Source: a virus. Taken from it: a stretch of DNA of 30,281 nucleotides. Within the stretch, counting starts at the first letter, position 1. Every line of letters starts with the position of its first letter. The DNA lies in the IMG/VR virus record IMGVR_UViG_3300042890_000093, positions 1 through 30,281 of that record, one strand, 5' to 3'. The notes beneath the pieces were generated by a model. It saw only the letters and a program-made list of their open reading frames with translations, was not told the origin of the DNA and made no database searches. Position numbers and translations under genes: made by a program. Shown here in pieces: positions 5,778 to 13,788 of the stretch.

Positions 5778-6881
5778 ATGGGACTAAAAGATTTCTTCTT
5801 AGGGGCTCCACCTGTGGCTGAAAAGCACACAGATGTAGAAGCCTCACTTCAGCCATTCAATCTTTCAACTTCTGTCTATGGATTGCTTAATGCTCCTACC
5901 ACAGTTGATCGCGCATCTGCTATGTCGGTTCCTGCGGTCGCTCGCGCCCGTAACATCATCTGCGGAACTATCGGATCGCTTCCGCTTGAGCAATACAACA
6001 AGTTTACTGGCGCACACATCGAGCCTTTAAGAGTCATCAATCAACCAGACCCACGCGTTTCAGGATTCGTGGTTTACAACTGGCTGGCTGAAGACATCTG
6101 GCTATACGGCGTTGGGTTCGGATTAGTCCTCGATGCTTATGCTGAAGATGGCCGCGTTCGCTCCTGGACTCGCATCGATCCTAAGCGCGTCAATCCTAAA
6201 TACAATCTAGCGATGAACGAGATCGAAGGCTATGAAGTAGATGGTAGACTTGCTCCTATCGCTGGCGTCGGCTCTGTAATCCGTTTCGATGGCGCAGATG
6301 AAGGCTTAATTAATCGCGCAGGTCGCACAATCGTTGCAGCAATCGAACTAGAAAAGGCTGCGCTTCAATACGCAAAAGAACCAGTCCCATCAATGGTTCT
6401 TAAGAGCAACGGAACTAATTTAACTTCAGAGCGCATCGCTAAACTTCTCGAAGCATGGCGCAATTCTCGCGCTACTCGATCAACAGCGTTCCTCAATGCA
6501 GATGTTGAAATGCAGTCAGTCGGATTCGACCCCCGTTCGCTTCAACTCGTAGAAGGTCGTCAATATGTGGCGTTGGAGATAGCAAGAGCTTCAGGCATCC
6601 CTGCTTACTTCCTTTCAGCAGAAACTACCTCTATGACCTACTCCAACGCTACTTCAGAACGTCGTTCATTGGTGGACTTCTCGCTTCGCCCAATCTTGGC
6701 TGCGATCGAGAGCAGACTTTCACTCCCGGACATCTGCCCTAGCACTTCACAGATTCGCTTCGACTTAGACGACTTCCTTCGTGGAAATCCTTACGAGCGC
6801 GCTCAGGTTTATCAGATACTCAACTCGATCGGCGCGATGAGCGTTGAACAAATCCAAGAAGAGGAGGACTTGATCCGATGA
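5778..6881 (+). CDS. Portal protein (HK97 family), phage A
   Basis: A 367-residue protein matching the HK97-type portal family in length and motifs: an early AMSVPAVARARNIICGTIGSLP (about 48-69), INQPDPR, YGVGFGLVLDAY, and the C-terminal FDLDDFLRGNPYERAQVYQ. Twelve copies form the DNA entry vertex, docking terminase and then the connector. The start MGLKDFF matches MGLFDRL of the B homologue (20298). It follows terminase by 27 bases and overlaps the protease-capsid gene by four (ATGA). Confidence 0.93.
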   Translation: MGLKDFFLGAPPVAEKHTDVEASLQPFNLSTSVYGLLNAPTTVDRASAMSVPAVARARNIICGTIGSLPLEQYNKFTGAHIEPLRVINQPDPRVSGFVVYNWLAEDIWLYGVGFGLVLDAYAEDGRVRSWTRIDPKRVNPKYNLAMNEIEGYEVDGRLAPIAGVGSVIRFDGADEGLINRAGRTIVAAIELEKAALQYAKEPVPSMVLKSNGTNLTSERIAKLLEAWRNSRATRSTAFLNADVEMQSVGFDPRSLQLVEGRQYVALEIARASGIPAYFLSAETTSMTYSNATSERRSLVDFSLRPILAAIESRLSLPDICPSTSQIRFDLDDFLRGNPYERAQVYQILNSIGAMSVEQIQEEEDLIR

Positions 6882-8416
6882 AGATTGAAGTCCCAATTAC
6901 ACTAACAGCTGCGGATTCACAATCTCGCACAATCTCTGGCCAGATCGTTACATGGGGCGAGCAGGGCAACACTTCTGCTGGTCCAACTATCTTCGCTTCA
7001 GATTCAATCAAATTTAACAAGAACATCAAACTGCTCCTAGAGCATGATCGCACACGTCCGATCGGCAAACTGATCGCACACGAGATCACCGATTCAGGCA
7101 TCGTAGCAACATTCAAGATCGCTGAAACAGCGGCAGGAAATGACAGCCTTATCGAAGCATCAACTGGATTACGCGATGGATTCTCAGTCGGCGTTAAGGT
7201 CGATGCATGGGACAACCAAGATGGCGTCATGGTCATCAGCAAGTCATCGATCGTCGAGACTTCACTCGTCACCGATCCAGCAATCGATTCAGCGCGTGTT
7301 GCTGAAGTCGCTGCATCAGAAGATTCTGCTCCTGAAGAGGTAGCAGATGCAACCCAACCAACAGAAGGAGAACAAGTGTCAGACACTACCGTTCCAGAAG
7401 CTCCTGCCGTAACTGAAGCGGTAGAAGCGACAAGAGTAGAGGCTGCTGCTCCAAAGCCAGCATTCTACGCAACTCCACGCATCAACACTAACCTCACAGC
7501 AGGTCAGTTCCTTGAGGCGAACATCAAGGCATCAATGGGCGATGACGAAGCACGCATGATCGTCAAGGCTACAAACGATACTTCAACAAACACAGGACTT
7601 ACACTCGCTCCACACCTAAACGAGTTCGTAACAACTTCAATCGATGGCCGTCCAGCCGTAGATGCAGTTTCTCGTGGCAACCTAGTCGAAAGCGGAATGT
7701 CATTCACAATTCCTAAGCTTTCAACTGCTCCAACAATCGATTCATCTTCAACAGAAGGCGAAGCACTTGCTGGAACTGAAATGGCAAGCTCATACATCAC
7801 GGTTGATGTTAAGAAGGCGGCCGGACTTCAGACCATAAGCTGGGAGCTCCTCGACAGAAGCTCACCTGCGTTCTACGATGAACTTATCAAGGAACTCAAC
7901 TACGCTTACGCTAAGGCAACAGATCAGGCTGTAGTAGCAGCTCTCGTTGCTGGTGGAACACAGGCAACATCACAAGCGACAACAATCGCAGGCTTTAAGT
8001 CATTCGTTGGCAAAGAAGTTCCAGCGGCTTACGCAGCAGCAGGAAAGTTCGCTAAGAACATCATCGCTAACACAGCATGGTGGGAGACAATCATCTCAGC
8101 AGAGGACACCACAAATCGTCCACTCTTCACAGCGGCTCAGCCATCAAATGCTCCAGGAAACGTTGGAGTAAACTCAATCACAGGAAACGTCATGGGTCTT
8201 AACCTATTCGTCGATCCTCACATGTCAGTAACAACTCTCATCGACGATTCAGCATTCTTAGTCGTTCCAGAGGCAGTTACATTCTACGAGGCTCCAAAGA
8301 CCCAAGTTCAGGTTCAGGCTCTCGCAAATGGTCGCCTACAGGTGGCCGTCTATGGTTACTACGCAATCGGCACCAAGGTGGGTGCTGGTATCCGTCGTTA
8401 CAACATGACTGCATAG
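6878..8416 (+). CDS. Prohead protease-major capsid protein fusion, phage A
   Basis: A 512-residue fusion. Residues 1-150 form an S78-type prohead protease with candidate catalytic His56 (LLLEHDRTRPIG) and Ser103 (LRDGFSVG). An acidic, low-complexity linker (about 145-195) follows. The rest is an HK97-fold major capsid protein with WELLDRSSPAFYDELIKEL, AWWETI and a YGYYAIGTKVG end. The protease removes scaffold-like sequence during maturation. An in-frame AAGGAG-N5-GTG at 7365-7378 would also yield a free capsid protein of about 346 residues. Protease-capsid fusions are known in small actinophages; the internal start is my observation and is repeated in B. Confidence 0.92.
   Translation: MKIEVPITLTAADSQSRTISGQIVTWGEQGNTSAGPTIFASDSIKFNKNIKLLLEHDRTRPIGKLIAHEITDSGIVATFKIAETAAGNDSLIEASTGLRDGFSVGVKVDAWDNQDGVMVISKSSIVETSLVTDPAIDSARVAEVAASEDSAPEEVADATQPTEGEQVSDTTVPEAPAVTEAVEATRVEAAAPKPAFYATPRINTNLTAGQFLEANIKASMGDDEARMIVKATNDTSTNTGLTLAPHLNEFVTTSIDGRPAVDAVSRGNLVESGMSFTIPKLSTAPTIDSSSTEGEALAGTEMASSYITVDVKKAAGLQTISWELLDRSSPAFYDELIKELNYAYAKATDQAVVAALVAGGTQATSQATTIAGFKSFVGKEVPAAYAAAGKFAKNIIANTAWWETIISAEDTTNRPLFTAAQPSNAPGNVGVNSITGNVMGLNLFVDPHMSVTTLIDDSAFLVVPEAVTFYEAPKTQVQVQALANGRLQVAVYGYYAIGTKVGAGIRRYNMTA
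7365..7378 (+). promoter_or_regulatory. Internal ribosome site and GTG start for free capsid protein, phage A
   Basis: AAGGAG (7365-7370), a 5-base spacer and in-frame GTG (7376-7378) lie in the linker between protease and capsid domains, at codon 167. Starting here gives a 346-residue capsid protein. B has the same motif and spacing at its codon 172 (345 residues). Confidence 0.6.
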
Positions 8417-8433
8417 TCAAACAAACTAATCAT

Positions 8434-8463
8434 GGGGGGGCGGTTGCTCCCGATCGCCTCCCC
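8434..8463 (+). terminator. Hairpin after the capsid gene, phage A
   Basis: GGGGGGGCG (8434-8442) pairs with CGCCTCCCC (8455-8463), nine pairs with one G-T, around a 12-base loop containing TTGCTCCCG. No T run follows, so it may be a partial terminator, an mRNA-stabilising element for the highly expressed capsid message, or a regulator. B has a hairpin with the same GCTCCCG core at the same place. Together with the next gene's ribosome site (GAGAGGAAAG) it fills the 70-base gap. Confidence 0.5.
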
Positions 8464-8486
8464 AGTCGTTTACCGAGAGGAAAGAA

Positions 8487-9059
8487 ATGCCAACAATTAT
8501 CACGGCTTCCGAGCTTAGATCAACGCTTGGCGTTTCTTCCTCTCTGTATTCGGACGCAGTTCTATCAGATATTATCGATAGTGCAGAGGCGATCATCCTG
8601 CCAATGCTCGTGACTTATTCAGTCGCCATCGATGCAGTCTCGCTTAACAATAACGTCGCTTACTTCTCAACAGTTCAGATGAACCCATTCGGAGAAGGTC
8701 AATCCGTAGTTATCAGCGGATGCGGTAGCCCTTTCAATGGCACTCGAACAATTACCACAGACTTACTCGATGACGATTCATTTTCAGCGGCCATTACTAA
8801 CGCTGACATCATCTCTAAGAACATCATCCCATCAGGGTTGGCTACCCTTACTGGTGCATCGACTTATGTCGGAAATAGCGCAGTAGAATCAGCCGTCCTA
8901 GTCGTCTCTGTCGAAATCTTCCAGAGTCGCACAGCAGCAGGTGGCCAGATCGAAGGCGTGGACTTTAGTCCAAGTCCGTTCAGGATGGGTCGCTCACTCT
9001 ACAATCGCTGCGTAGGTCTCTTAGGTTCACTCGTCGATGTCGGAACGATCGCCCAGTAA
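8487..9059 (+). CDS. Head-tail connector (adaptor) protein, phage A
   Basis: A 190-residue protein starting MPTIITASELRSTLGVSSSLYSD, with the N-terminal helix pair (DAVLSDIIDSAEAIILPML) typical of gp6-like adaptors that bind the portal from outside. An inserted beta-rich domain (about 55-125) precedes a conserved C-terminal helix region containing VEIFQSRTAAGGQIEGVDFSP and PFRMGRSL. B's copy (22995-23570) is nearly the same length and keeps these motifs. It is the first gene after the capsid hairpin and has a good ribosome site. Confidence 0.75.
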   Translation: MPTIITASELRSTLGVSSSLYSDAVLSDIIDSAEAIILPMLVTYSVAIDAVSLNNNVAYFSTVQMNPFGEGQSVVISGCGSPFNGTRTITTDLLDDDSFSAAITNADIISKNIIPSGLATLTGASTYVGNSAVESAVLVVSVEIFQSRTAAGGQIEGVDFSPSPFRMGRSLYNRCVGLLGSLVDVGTIAQ

Positions 9060-9448
9060 TGCCAGCCTCAACTATTCTTTCAGCCGTCCGCACTCCACTT
9101 GCCACAGCACTTGGATCAGTCGCAGCTAACGTCTTTTCATACGTACCAGAAAACGTACCAGTCCCGGCGGTCGTCCTGGTTCCATCTTCACCATATATGG
9201 AGTTCGACACGATCGGTAACAATACCTTTAAGTGCAAACTCAACTTCACTATATCTTGCTGTGTGGCTTACTCAAGCAATCCAGCATCGCTCGACAACAT
9301 CGAGCAACTCATCGAAAGCGTTGTCCTCGCCATTCCAGCAGGTTATGAAGTGAGCGATGTCCAACGTCCAACCGTCACACAAGTAGGCGCGAGCAATCTG
9401 CTAGTAGCCGATATCGTCGTTAGTACCCACTACACGCGAACAGTCTAA
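9059..9448 (+). CDS. Head-tail joining / tail terminator-like protein, phage A
   Basis: A 129-residue protein between the adaptor and tail tube genes, where small siphoviruses encode head-closure or tail-terminator proteins. It has an N-terminal amphipathic helix (ILSAVRTPLATALG), beta strands around AVVLVPSSPYMEF, and the conserved SLDNIEQLIESVVLAIPAG helix, a pattern seen in tail-terminator folds. B's homologue (23570-23956) keeps VPSSPY, LDNIEQL and IGASDIL. The exact role (neck or tail terminator) is uncertain. It overlaps the adaptor stop by one base. Confidence 0.6.
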   Translation: MPASTILSAVRTPLATALGSVAANVFSYVPENVPVPAVVLVPSSPYMEFDTIGNNTFKCKLNFTISCCVAYSSNPASLDNIEQLIESVVLAIPAGYEVSDVQRPTVTQVGASNLLVADIVVSTHYTRTV

Positions 9449-9457
9449 GGAGACAAA

Positions 9458-9859
9458 ATGCCAACAACAGTCATCACAGGTCGCGACATCTCGCTAACAA
9501 TCGATAGCAAGGCGTACGGCGATCAAACAACTTCAACAACACTAGCAACAGCACTAGAGCGCAACGCCTACGAGACAATCGATGGCAAAGTGTTCTTCGC
9601 GCTAGACACAACTGCAACCCTTTCAATCACCATGCTTGCTGACTGGGGCGCAACTAACTCACTCTGCGAGGCTATGTGGACTGCTGCATCATCAGCACCA
9701 AACACTTCACTTGCTTACACCTTCACAGCTGCCACAGGCGCAGTCTTCACAGGTAACGTTCTTCCAGTATTCCCAGATGCTTCTGGAACTGGTAAGGATG
9801 CTCAGGAAATCACATTCGTTCTACAGGGAACAGCAAAGCCAACCCTAACAATTTCGTAA
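9458..9859 (+). CDS. Major tail tube protein, phage A
   Basis: A 133-residue, Thr/Ser/Ala-rich beta protein starting MPTTVITGRDISLTID, with LADWGATNSLCEAMWTAA and TGAVFTGNVLPVFPDASGTGKDAQ. Composition, size and place just before the frameshifted tail chaperone identify it as the tail tube subunit. Phage B's protein is exactly the same length (133) and keeps MPTTVITGRD, LADWG and VLPVFP. A clear AAGGAGA ribosome site precedes it. Confidence 0.8.
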   Translation: MPTTVITGRDISLTIDSKAYGDQTTSTTLATALERNAYETIDGKVFFALDTTATLSITMLADWGATNSLCEAMWTAASSAPNTSLAYTFTAATGAVFTGNVLPVFPDASGTGKDAQEITFVLQGTAKPTLTIS

Positions 9860-9879
9860 TCTAACCAACGGGAGCAAAG

Positions 9880-10158
9880 ATGAAAAAAGCAATCACAATT
9901 AAATACCAGTCGGGGGATCAGGCTACTTATGTGGCCTATCCACCGGACTTCGCCAAATGGGAAGTGGCTACCAAGAAATCCATATCGGACTTCTCGGGAA
10001 TGTGGGACATCTTATTCGTAGCTCATAGCGCGATGAAGCGAGAAGCGGCAGGACAACCAGTCAAGCCACTCGAAGCATGGATGGAAAGCATCGAGGATGT
10101 AGACGTGGATGCTGATAGCCCAAAAGCCATAGCCGAGGAAGTATCAGCAGACTCTTAG
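9880..10158 (+). CDS. Tail assembly chaperone, zero-frame product (gpG-like), phage A
   Basis: A 92-residue protein with TYVAYPPDFAKWE and AHSAMKREAAGQPVKPLEAW, located between tail tube and tape measure genes where tail chaperones lie. The C-terminal part contains a slippery heptamer C CCA AAA (10119-10125), where a -1 shift adds a second domain. The ribosome site CGGGAGCAA (9869-9877) is complementary over nine bases to the loop of the hairpin after the capsid gene. B's short product is also 92 residues. Chaperones coat the tape measure during tail assembly. Confidence 0.8.
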   Translation: MKKAITIKYQSGDQATYVAYPPDFAKWEVATKKSISDFSGMWDILFVAHSAMKREAAGQPVKPLEAWMESIEDVDVDADSPKAIAEEVSADS

Positions 10159-10268
10159 TCGAGTTAGCCATCGCGACCCATATCCCTATGAGGGAGTGGG
10201 AATCGGCGGAAGATATTTTAACGGCGATCGAGATATTAGAGGAGCGTAATGGATCAGGCACAGGTTGA
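10119..10268 (+). CDS. Tail chaperone -1 frameshift extension (gpGT-like), phage A
   Basis: The -1 frame is closed by TAG at 10116-10118, opens exactly at the slippery CCCAAAA and runs to TGA at 10266-10268. It encodes VELAIATHIPMREWESAEDI and then LTAIEILEERNG, closely matching B's extension (VELAIATQIPMSEWQTAEQI...). Shifting after zero-frame residue 82 gives a 129-residue fusion. This is the gpG-gpGT arrangement conserved in siphoviruses. The extension has no start codon of its own near the slip. Confidence 0.85.
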   Translation, partial: PKSHSRGSISRLLVELAIATHIPMREWESAEDILTAIEILEERNGSGTG

Positions 10269-10710
10269 TGCTTACAATCGGAAAGAAATCCGAGAAGTAA
10301 TCAGAGCCTTTAAGGCCATGGACGAGAAGGCCGTCGAGGAAGCCAAGAAGGTTTCTGGCGCTCTCGCCGATTATGCTCTAGGTCAAATCCAGAAGGCTTC
10401 TGGTACTCGAACTGTGGCTACTAAAGTGGCAGTCCGTATTGCTCAAGGCGGCAAGGTTTCTAAGTCCTCTAAGGTCGGTGAGATCAGCCTGGGATTCGCT
10501 TCTCAGAGATTCTCTGGTGGAGCAAATACTAAGCAGCTCTGGGGTGGCATGGAGTTCGGCTCGAACAGGTTTAAGCAGTTCCCAGCTAGAACCCCACGAT
10601 TCAAGTCTGGTAACTATGGCTACTTCATCTATCCAACACTCAAGGCTATTCAGCCTTACATCATTAACGAATGGCAAGGCGCCTTCTCAAAGATACTTAA
10701 GGAGTTCTAA
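10249..10710 (+). CDS. Tail/neck protein between chaperone and tape measure, phage A
   Basis: A 153-residue protein with a charged helical N terminus (REVIRAFKAMDEKAVEEAKKV) and a C-terminal region with LWGGMEFGS and GYFIYPTL. Phage B's homologue (24764-25294) keeps WGSEYGS and GYWINP. The WG-x-EFGS motif resembles HK97 gp10-like neck proteins, although those usually lie before the tail tube gene. I would call it a neck or tail protein of unclear role. It starts inside the chaperone frameshift frame and overlaps the tape measure start by one base. Confidence 0.55.
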   Translation: MDQAQVDAYNRKEIREVIRAFKAMDEKAVEEAKKVSGALADYALGQIQKASGTRTVATKVAVRIAQGGKVSKSSKVGEISLGFASQRFSGGANTKQLWGGMEFGSNRFKQFPARTPRFKSGNYGYFIYPTLKAIQPYIINEWQGAFSKILKEF

Positions 10711-12074
10711 TGGCTGGAGATAGCAGAACCCTTAAACTCGCGATCCTTGGTGAAGTCAAAGACCTAAGCGCAAGCCTTACTAAAGGCTCTAAAGAGGTCA
10801 GCACATTCGGAGATAAGATCGGCAAGTTCGGCAAGATCGCTGGAGCCGCCTTCGCAGCTGCTGGCGTTGCCGCAGTCGCTTACGCTGGCAAGTTAGCCAT
10901 CGATGGAGTCAAGGCCGCGATCGAGGATGAGGCTGCACAGATACGCCTAGCAACATCCTTAAAGAACGTCACAGGGGCAACAGAAGCGCAGATAAGCGCA
11001 ACAGAGGATTACATCCTTAAGACTTCTCTGGCTAAAGGCGTCACAGACGATGAGCTTCGTCCGAGTTTAGATCGTCTAGTCAAAGCAACTAAAGATGTCG
11101 AAGCAGCCCAGAAGTTACAGACCATCGCCATTGATGTCGCGGCTGGTAGTGGTAAGAGTTTAGAAGCCGTCACTAATGCGATGGCTCGCGCAGCTGAGGG
11201 CAATACTGCATCGCTTGGTCGTTTAGGTATTGGTCTCTCCAAGGCTGAGTTAGCCTCAATGAGCATGGAAGAAATTACTGCCAAACTCGCACAGACATTC
11301 GAGGGGCAAGCCTCAAAGCAAGCCGATACATTCCAAGGCAAGATGGGTCGCCTCAAGATCGCCTTCGATGAAGGTAAGGAGACAGTCGGTTCATTCATTC
11401 TCGATGCCATTACTCCCATGGTTGATTTCATCGTCCAGAAGGTAGTACCGGGCGTCCAGAAGTTTATCGACTCAATCGGCGGCAAAGAGGGAATAGGCAA
11501 CGCGCTTACCAACTTCATCACAGTAGCCAAGTCAATCTTCATCCCAGTCTTCCAAGGTATCCAGTCAGCATTTAAGAACATCAAGAGCGCTGTAGAAGAT
11601 AACAAAGAGGAGTTTCAAGCCCTATTCGAGTTCCTCGGTAAGTACGTCGCTCCATTCTTAGGCGGAGTTCTCAAGATCGCGGTTCAAGGTTTAGGCATTG
11701 CCATTGGTATAGTGGTCGATTCAGTCGGAGCACTCATTCGTGGATTCCAGACACTCATCAGTCTAGGATCAAAGATCGGTGGTGCTATCGGTGGAATGTT
11801 CGGCGGTGGTCGAGCCGCTGGTGGCCCAGTCATGGGCGGTACAACTTATCTCGTAGGCGAGAAAGGCCCAGAACTATTTACGCCTTCAAGCTCAGGCAAG
11901 ATCATTCCTAATAATGCCTTAGGTGGATCCTCAGGCAATACAATCAACATTACAGTTAATGGGGCTATCGATCCTATCTCCACAGCTCGACAGATCACCC
12001 AGATTCTCAATCGTGAGGCAACACTCTCAGGCACGTTTAACAAGGTCGGAGCCTCGCTACTGGTGGGCGCATGA
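10710..12074 (+). CDS. Tape measure protein, phage A
   Basis: A 454-residue protein: a hydrophobic Ala/Gly segment near the N terminus (about 38-60), a helical region with SLEAVTNAMARAAEGNTASLGRLG, a hydrophobic mid-section, then a Gly-rich stretch and the hallmark YLVGEKGPELFTPSSSGKI motif near the C terminus. It sets tail length. It is short for the family; at about 0.15 nm per residue it suggests a tail near 70 nm (family rule, not measured). B's is 486 residues and retains the same domains. Confidence 0.9.
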   Translation: MAGDSRTLKLAILGEVKDLSASLTKGSKEVSTFGDKIGKFGKIAGAAFAAAGVAAVAYAGKLAIDGVKAAIEDEAAQIRLATSLKNVTGATEAQISATEDYILKTSLAKGVTDDELRPSLDRLVKATKDVEAAQKLQTIAIDVAAGSGKSLEAVTNAMARAAEGNTASLGRLGIGLSKAELASMSMEEITAKLAQTFEGQASKQADTFQGKMGRLKIAFDEGKETVGSFILDAITPMVDFIVQKVVPGVQKFIDSIGGKEGIGNALTNFITVAKSIFIPVFQGIQSAFKNIKSAVEDNKEEFQALFEFLGKYVAPFLGGVLKIAVQGLGIAIGIVVDSVGALIRGFQTLISLGSKIGGAIGGMFGGGRAAGGPVMGGTTYLVGEKGPELFTPSSSGKIIPNNALGGSSGNTINITVNGAIDPISTARQITQILNREATLSGTFNKVGASLLVGA

Positions 12075-13222
12075 CCTGGACTCCTAGGGCAACCATCTCG
12101 ATAAACGGAACTGATCGCAAGTCGATCACACTTTCAGATGTCCAGATATCTTATGGCAGAAGTTCAGTCTGGGAACAGGCTCGATCTTCCTATGCTCGTA
12201 TTTCAATTCTAAATACTGCTGGCACAGACTATGGCTTCGAGATGAACCAAGTGGTAGCCATCAAAGTTAAGAACGTTGCAAACGCAGACGTCACAATCTT
12301 TACAGGCAAGATCACTAGCGTCGATAACAACCTCGCAGGCTCAGGCACAATCGGGACTAATGCAGTTCAGACCATCACAGCCGTTGGCCCGTTCTCCCAG
12401 ATGTCTCGCAAGATCATTGGAGCATCAAACTGGTCTAAGGAGTTCGACACAGATCGCATGACTCGAATCTTCACAGATGCCGGGCAAACCATCGATGTCG
12501 TCGATAGCCCAGCGATCTATGAGTTCGCGGCTCGATCAGGCGAGCGAGCAGATGCCTATTCACTCGCAGCTTCATTCGCCCAGCAAGCCTTCGGATACAT
12601 CTATGAAACCAATCTAGGCAAGGTCGGCTTCGCCAATGAGTCTCGCAGAACCAATGATGCCAAGGCCAACGGATACACAGTCATCCCTAATGGTCACATT
12701 CTCTGGGGCAACGTATCAAGCCAGAAAACTCTGGCAGACATCCTTAATAACCTAATCTTTACTTATGACTCTGGCACAAAGACAGCCACAGATGCAACGA
12801 GTATCTCAGACTTCGGGCAGGTAGATGGATCGATTTCTACATCCTTGCACGATGGTGCAGATGCCCAACTCCAGGCTGATCGCTATGTAACCCTTCGAGC
12901 CTACCCAAGAACTTCTCTCAGCTCATTCACCATCCCAATCAACTCAACTAACGTCTCAGATGTTCTACGAGACTTCTATATCTCGATGAGCATGGGCGAG
13001 CCAATCGAGATCACAGCACTTCCAATCGCACTAAAGAACACGACTTATCGAGGCTTCGTCGAGGGCTATACCTTCTCGATCAATCAGTACGAGATGATCC
13101 TGACTCTCAATACAACCGACTATACCTACAGCTTCACACCTACTCGCTGGCAAGATGTCTCAGCCTCGCTTACATGGGCTACAGTCGGCGCTACGGTACA
13201 ATGGAACACTTACGATGACTAG
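12071..13222 (+). CDS. Minor tail protein (tail-tip/baseplate hub type), phage A
   Basis: A 383-residue protein overlapping the tape measure stop by four bases. The N terminus (WTPRATISINGTDRKSITL) and repeated beta segments resemble tail-tip hub proteins that follow the tape measure in siphoviruses. It contains VTIFTGKITSVDNN and a C-terminal PTRWQDVSASLTWATVG. B's homologue (26751-27992, 413 residues) keeps the W-T-P start and the Trp-rich end. It probably forms part of the tip complex that carries the fibres. Confidence 0.7.
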   Translation: MTWTPRATISINGTDRKSITLSDVQISYGRSSVWEQARSSYARISILNTAGTDYGFEMNQVVAIKVKNVANADVTIFTGKITSVDNNLAGSGTIGTNAVQTITAVGPFSQMSRKIIGASNWSKEFDTDRMTRIFTDAGQTIDVVDSPAIYEFAARSGERADAYSLAASFAQQAFGYIYETNLGKVGFANESRRTNDAKANGYTVIPNGHILWGNVSSQKTLADILNNLIFTYDSGTKTATDATSISDFGQVDGSISTSLHDGADAQLQADRYVTLRAYPRTSLSSFTIPINSTNVSDVLRDFYISMSMGEPIEITALPIALKNTTYRGFVEGYTFSINQYEMILTLNTTDYTYSFTPTRWQDVSASLTWATVGATVQWNTYDD

Positions 13223-13230
13223 GGGCAACA

Positions 13231-13788
13231 ATGGCAACAACGACTAACTTCGGCTGGACTACGCCTGATAACACAGGCTATGTCAAAGATGGCGCTCTGG
13301 CTATCCGTACCCTTGGTTCCGCCATTGACTCAACCCTTTACGACTTAGACCGGGTCGGGCAGGTGGTTCAGACTGTGACTTCTACTTTAACAGGTTCAAC
13401 TTCTAGCACTTATGCAGATGCTACAGATATGTCGGCAACGATCACTCCCACTAAAACGTCAAGCAAAGTTTTAATTACTATGAATTTTAATTGTCAAATC
13501 GATGGCAGAATCGATGACGGAGTGGCTTGGGCGAAGTTTAGAATTAACAAAGGAGCGACCCAACTTTATCAATTAAGCAACTTTGGAAATTATGCTACCT
13601 TCTCAACTGGCGCATTTTCATCATATATTGTAAATGGAAATAATACTTTAATTTATTTAGATTCCCCGGCAACAACATCTGCAACTACATATAAACTGCA
13701 ATTTGGACGATCTGGATCACTTGGTACTATTTCAATCAACGGCACTAATCAAGAAGGAACAGTCACATTACAAGAGGTGATCGTATGA
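13231..13788 (+). CDS. Minor tail / receptor-binding protein, phage A
   Basis: A 185-residue protein. The first ~45 residues (MATTTNFGWTTPDNTGYVKD, then GALAIRTLGSAIDSTLYDLD) form a module shared with B's 279-residue protein at 28002 and with many actinophage tail proteins. The remainder is unrelated to B and beta-rich. The 3' part (about 13440-13780) is visibly AT-richer than its surroundings, suggesting an acquired receptor-binding domain on a conserved anchor. Its place between tail tip and lysin supports an adhesion role. Confidence 0.65.
   Translation: MATTTNFGWTTPDNTGYVKDGALAIRTLGSAIDSTLYDLDRVGQVVQTVTSTLTGSTSSTYADATDMSATITPTKTSSKVLITMNFNCQIDGRIDDGVAWAKFRINKGATQLYQLSNFGNYATFSTGAFSSYIVNGNNTLIYLDSPATTSATTYKLQFGRSGSLGTISINGTNQEGTVTLQEVIV

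Noticed and set aside
6820-7386. Long minus-strand open frame opposite the capsid fusion
   Set aside because: It has no ribosome site or domain, and the + strand protein here is clear with conserved catalytic residues. The same reasoning removes the other minus-strand frames at 11009-11605, 5081-5410 and 21709-22038.
8434-8463. Strong rho-independent terminator
   Set aside because: A stable stem is present but no T run follows, and downstream structural genes must still be expressed. It is listed as a hairpin of uncertain role.
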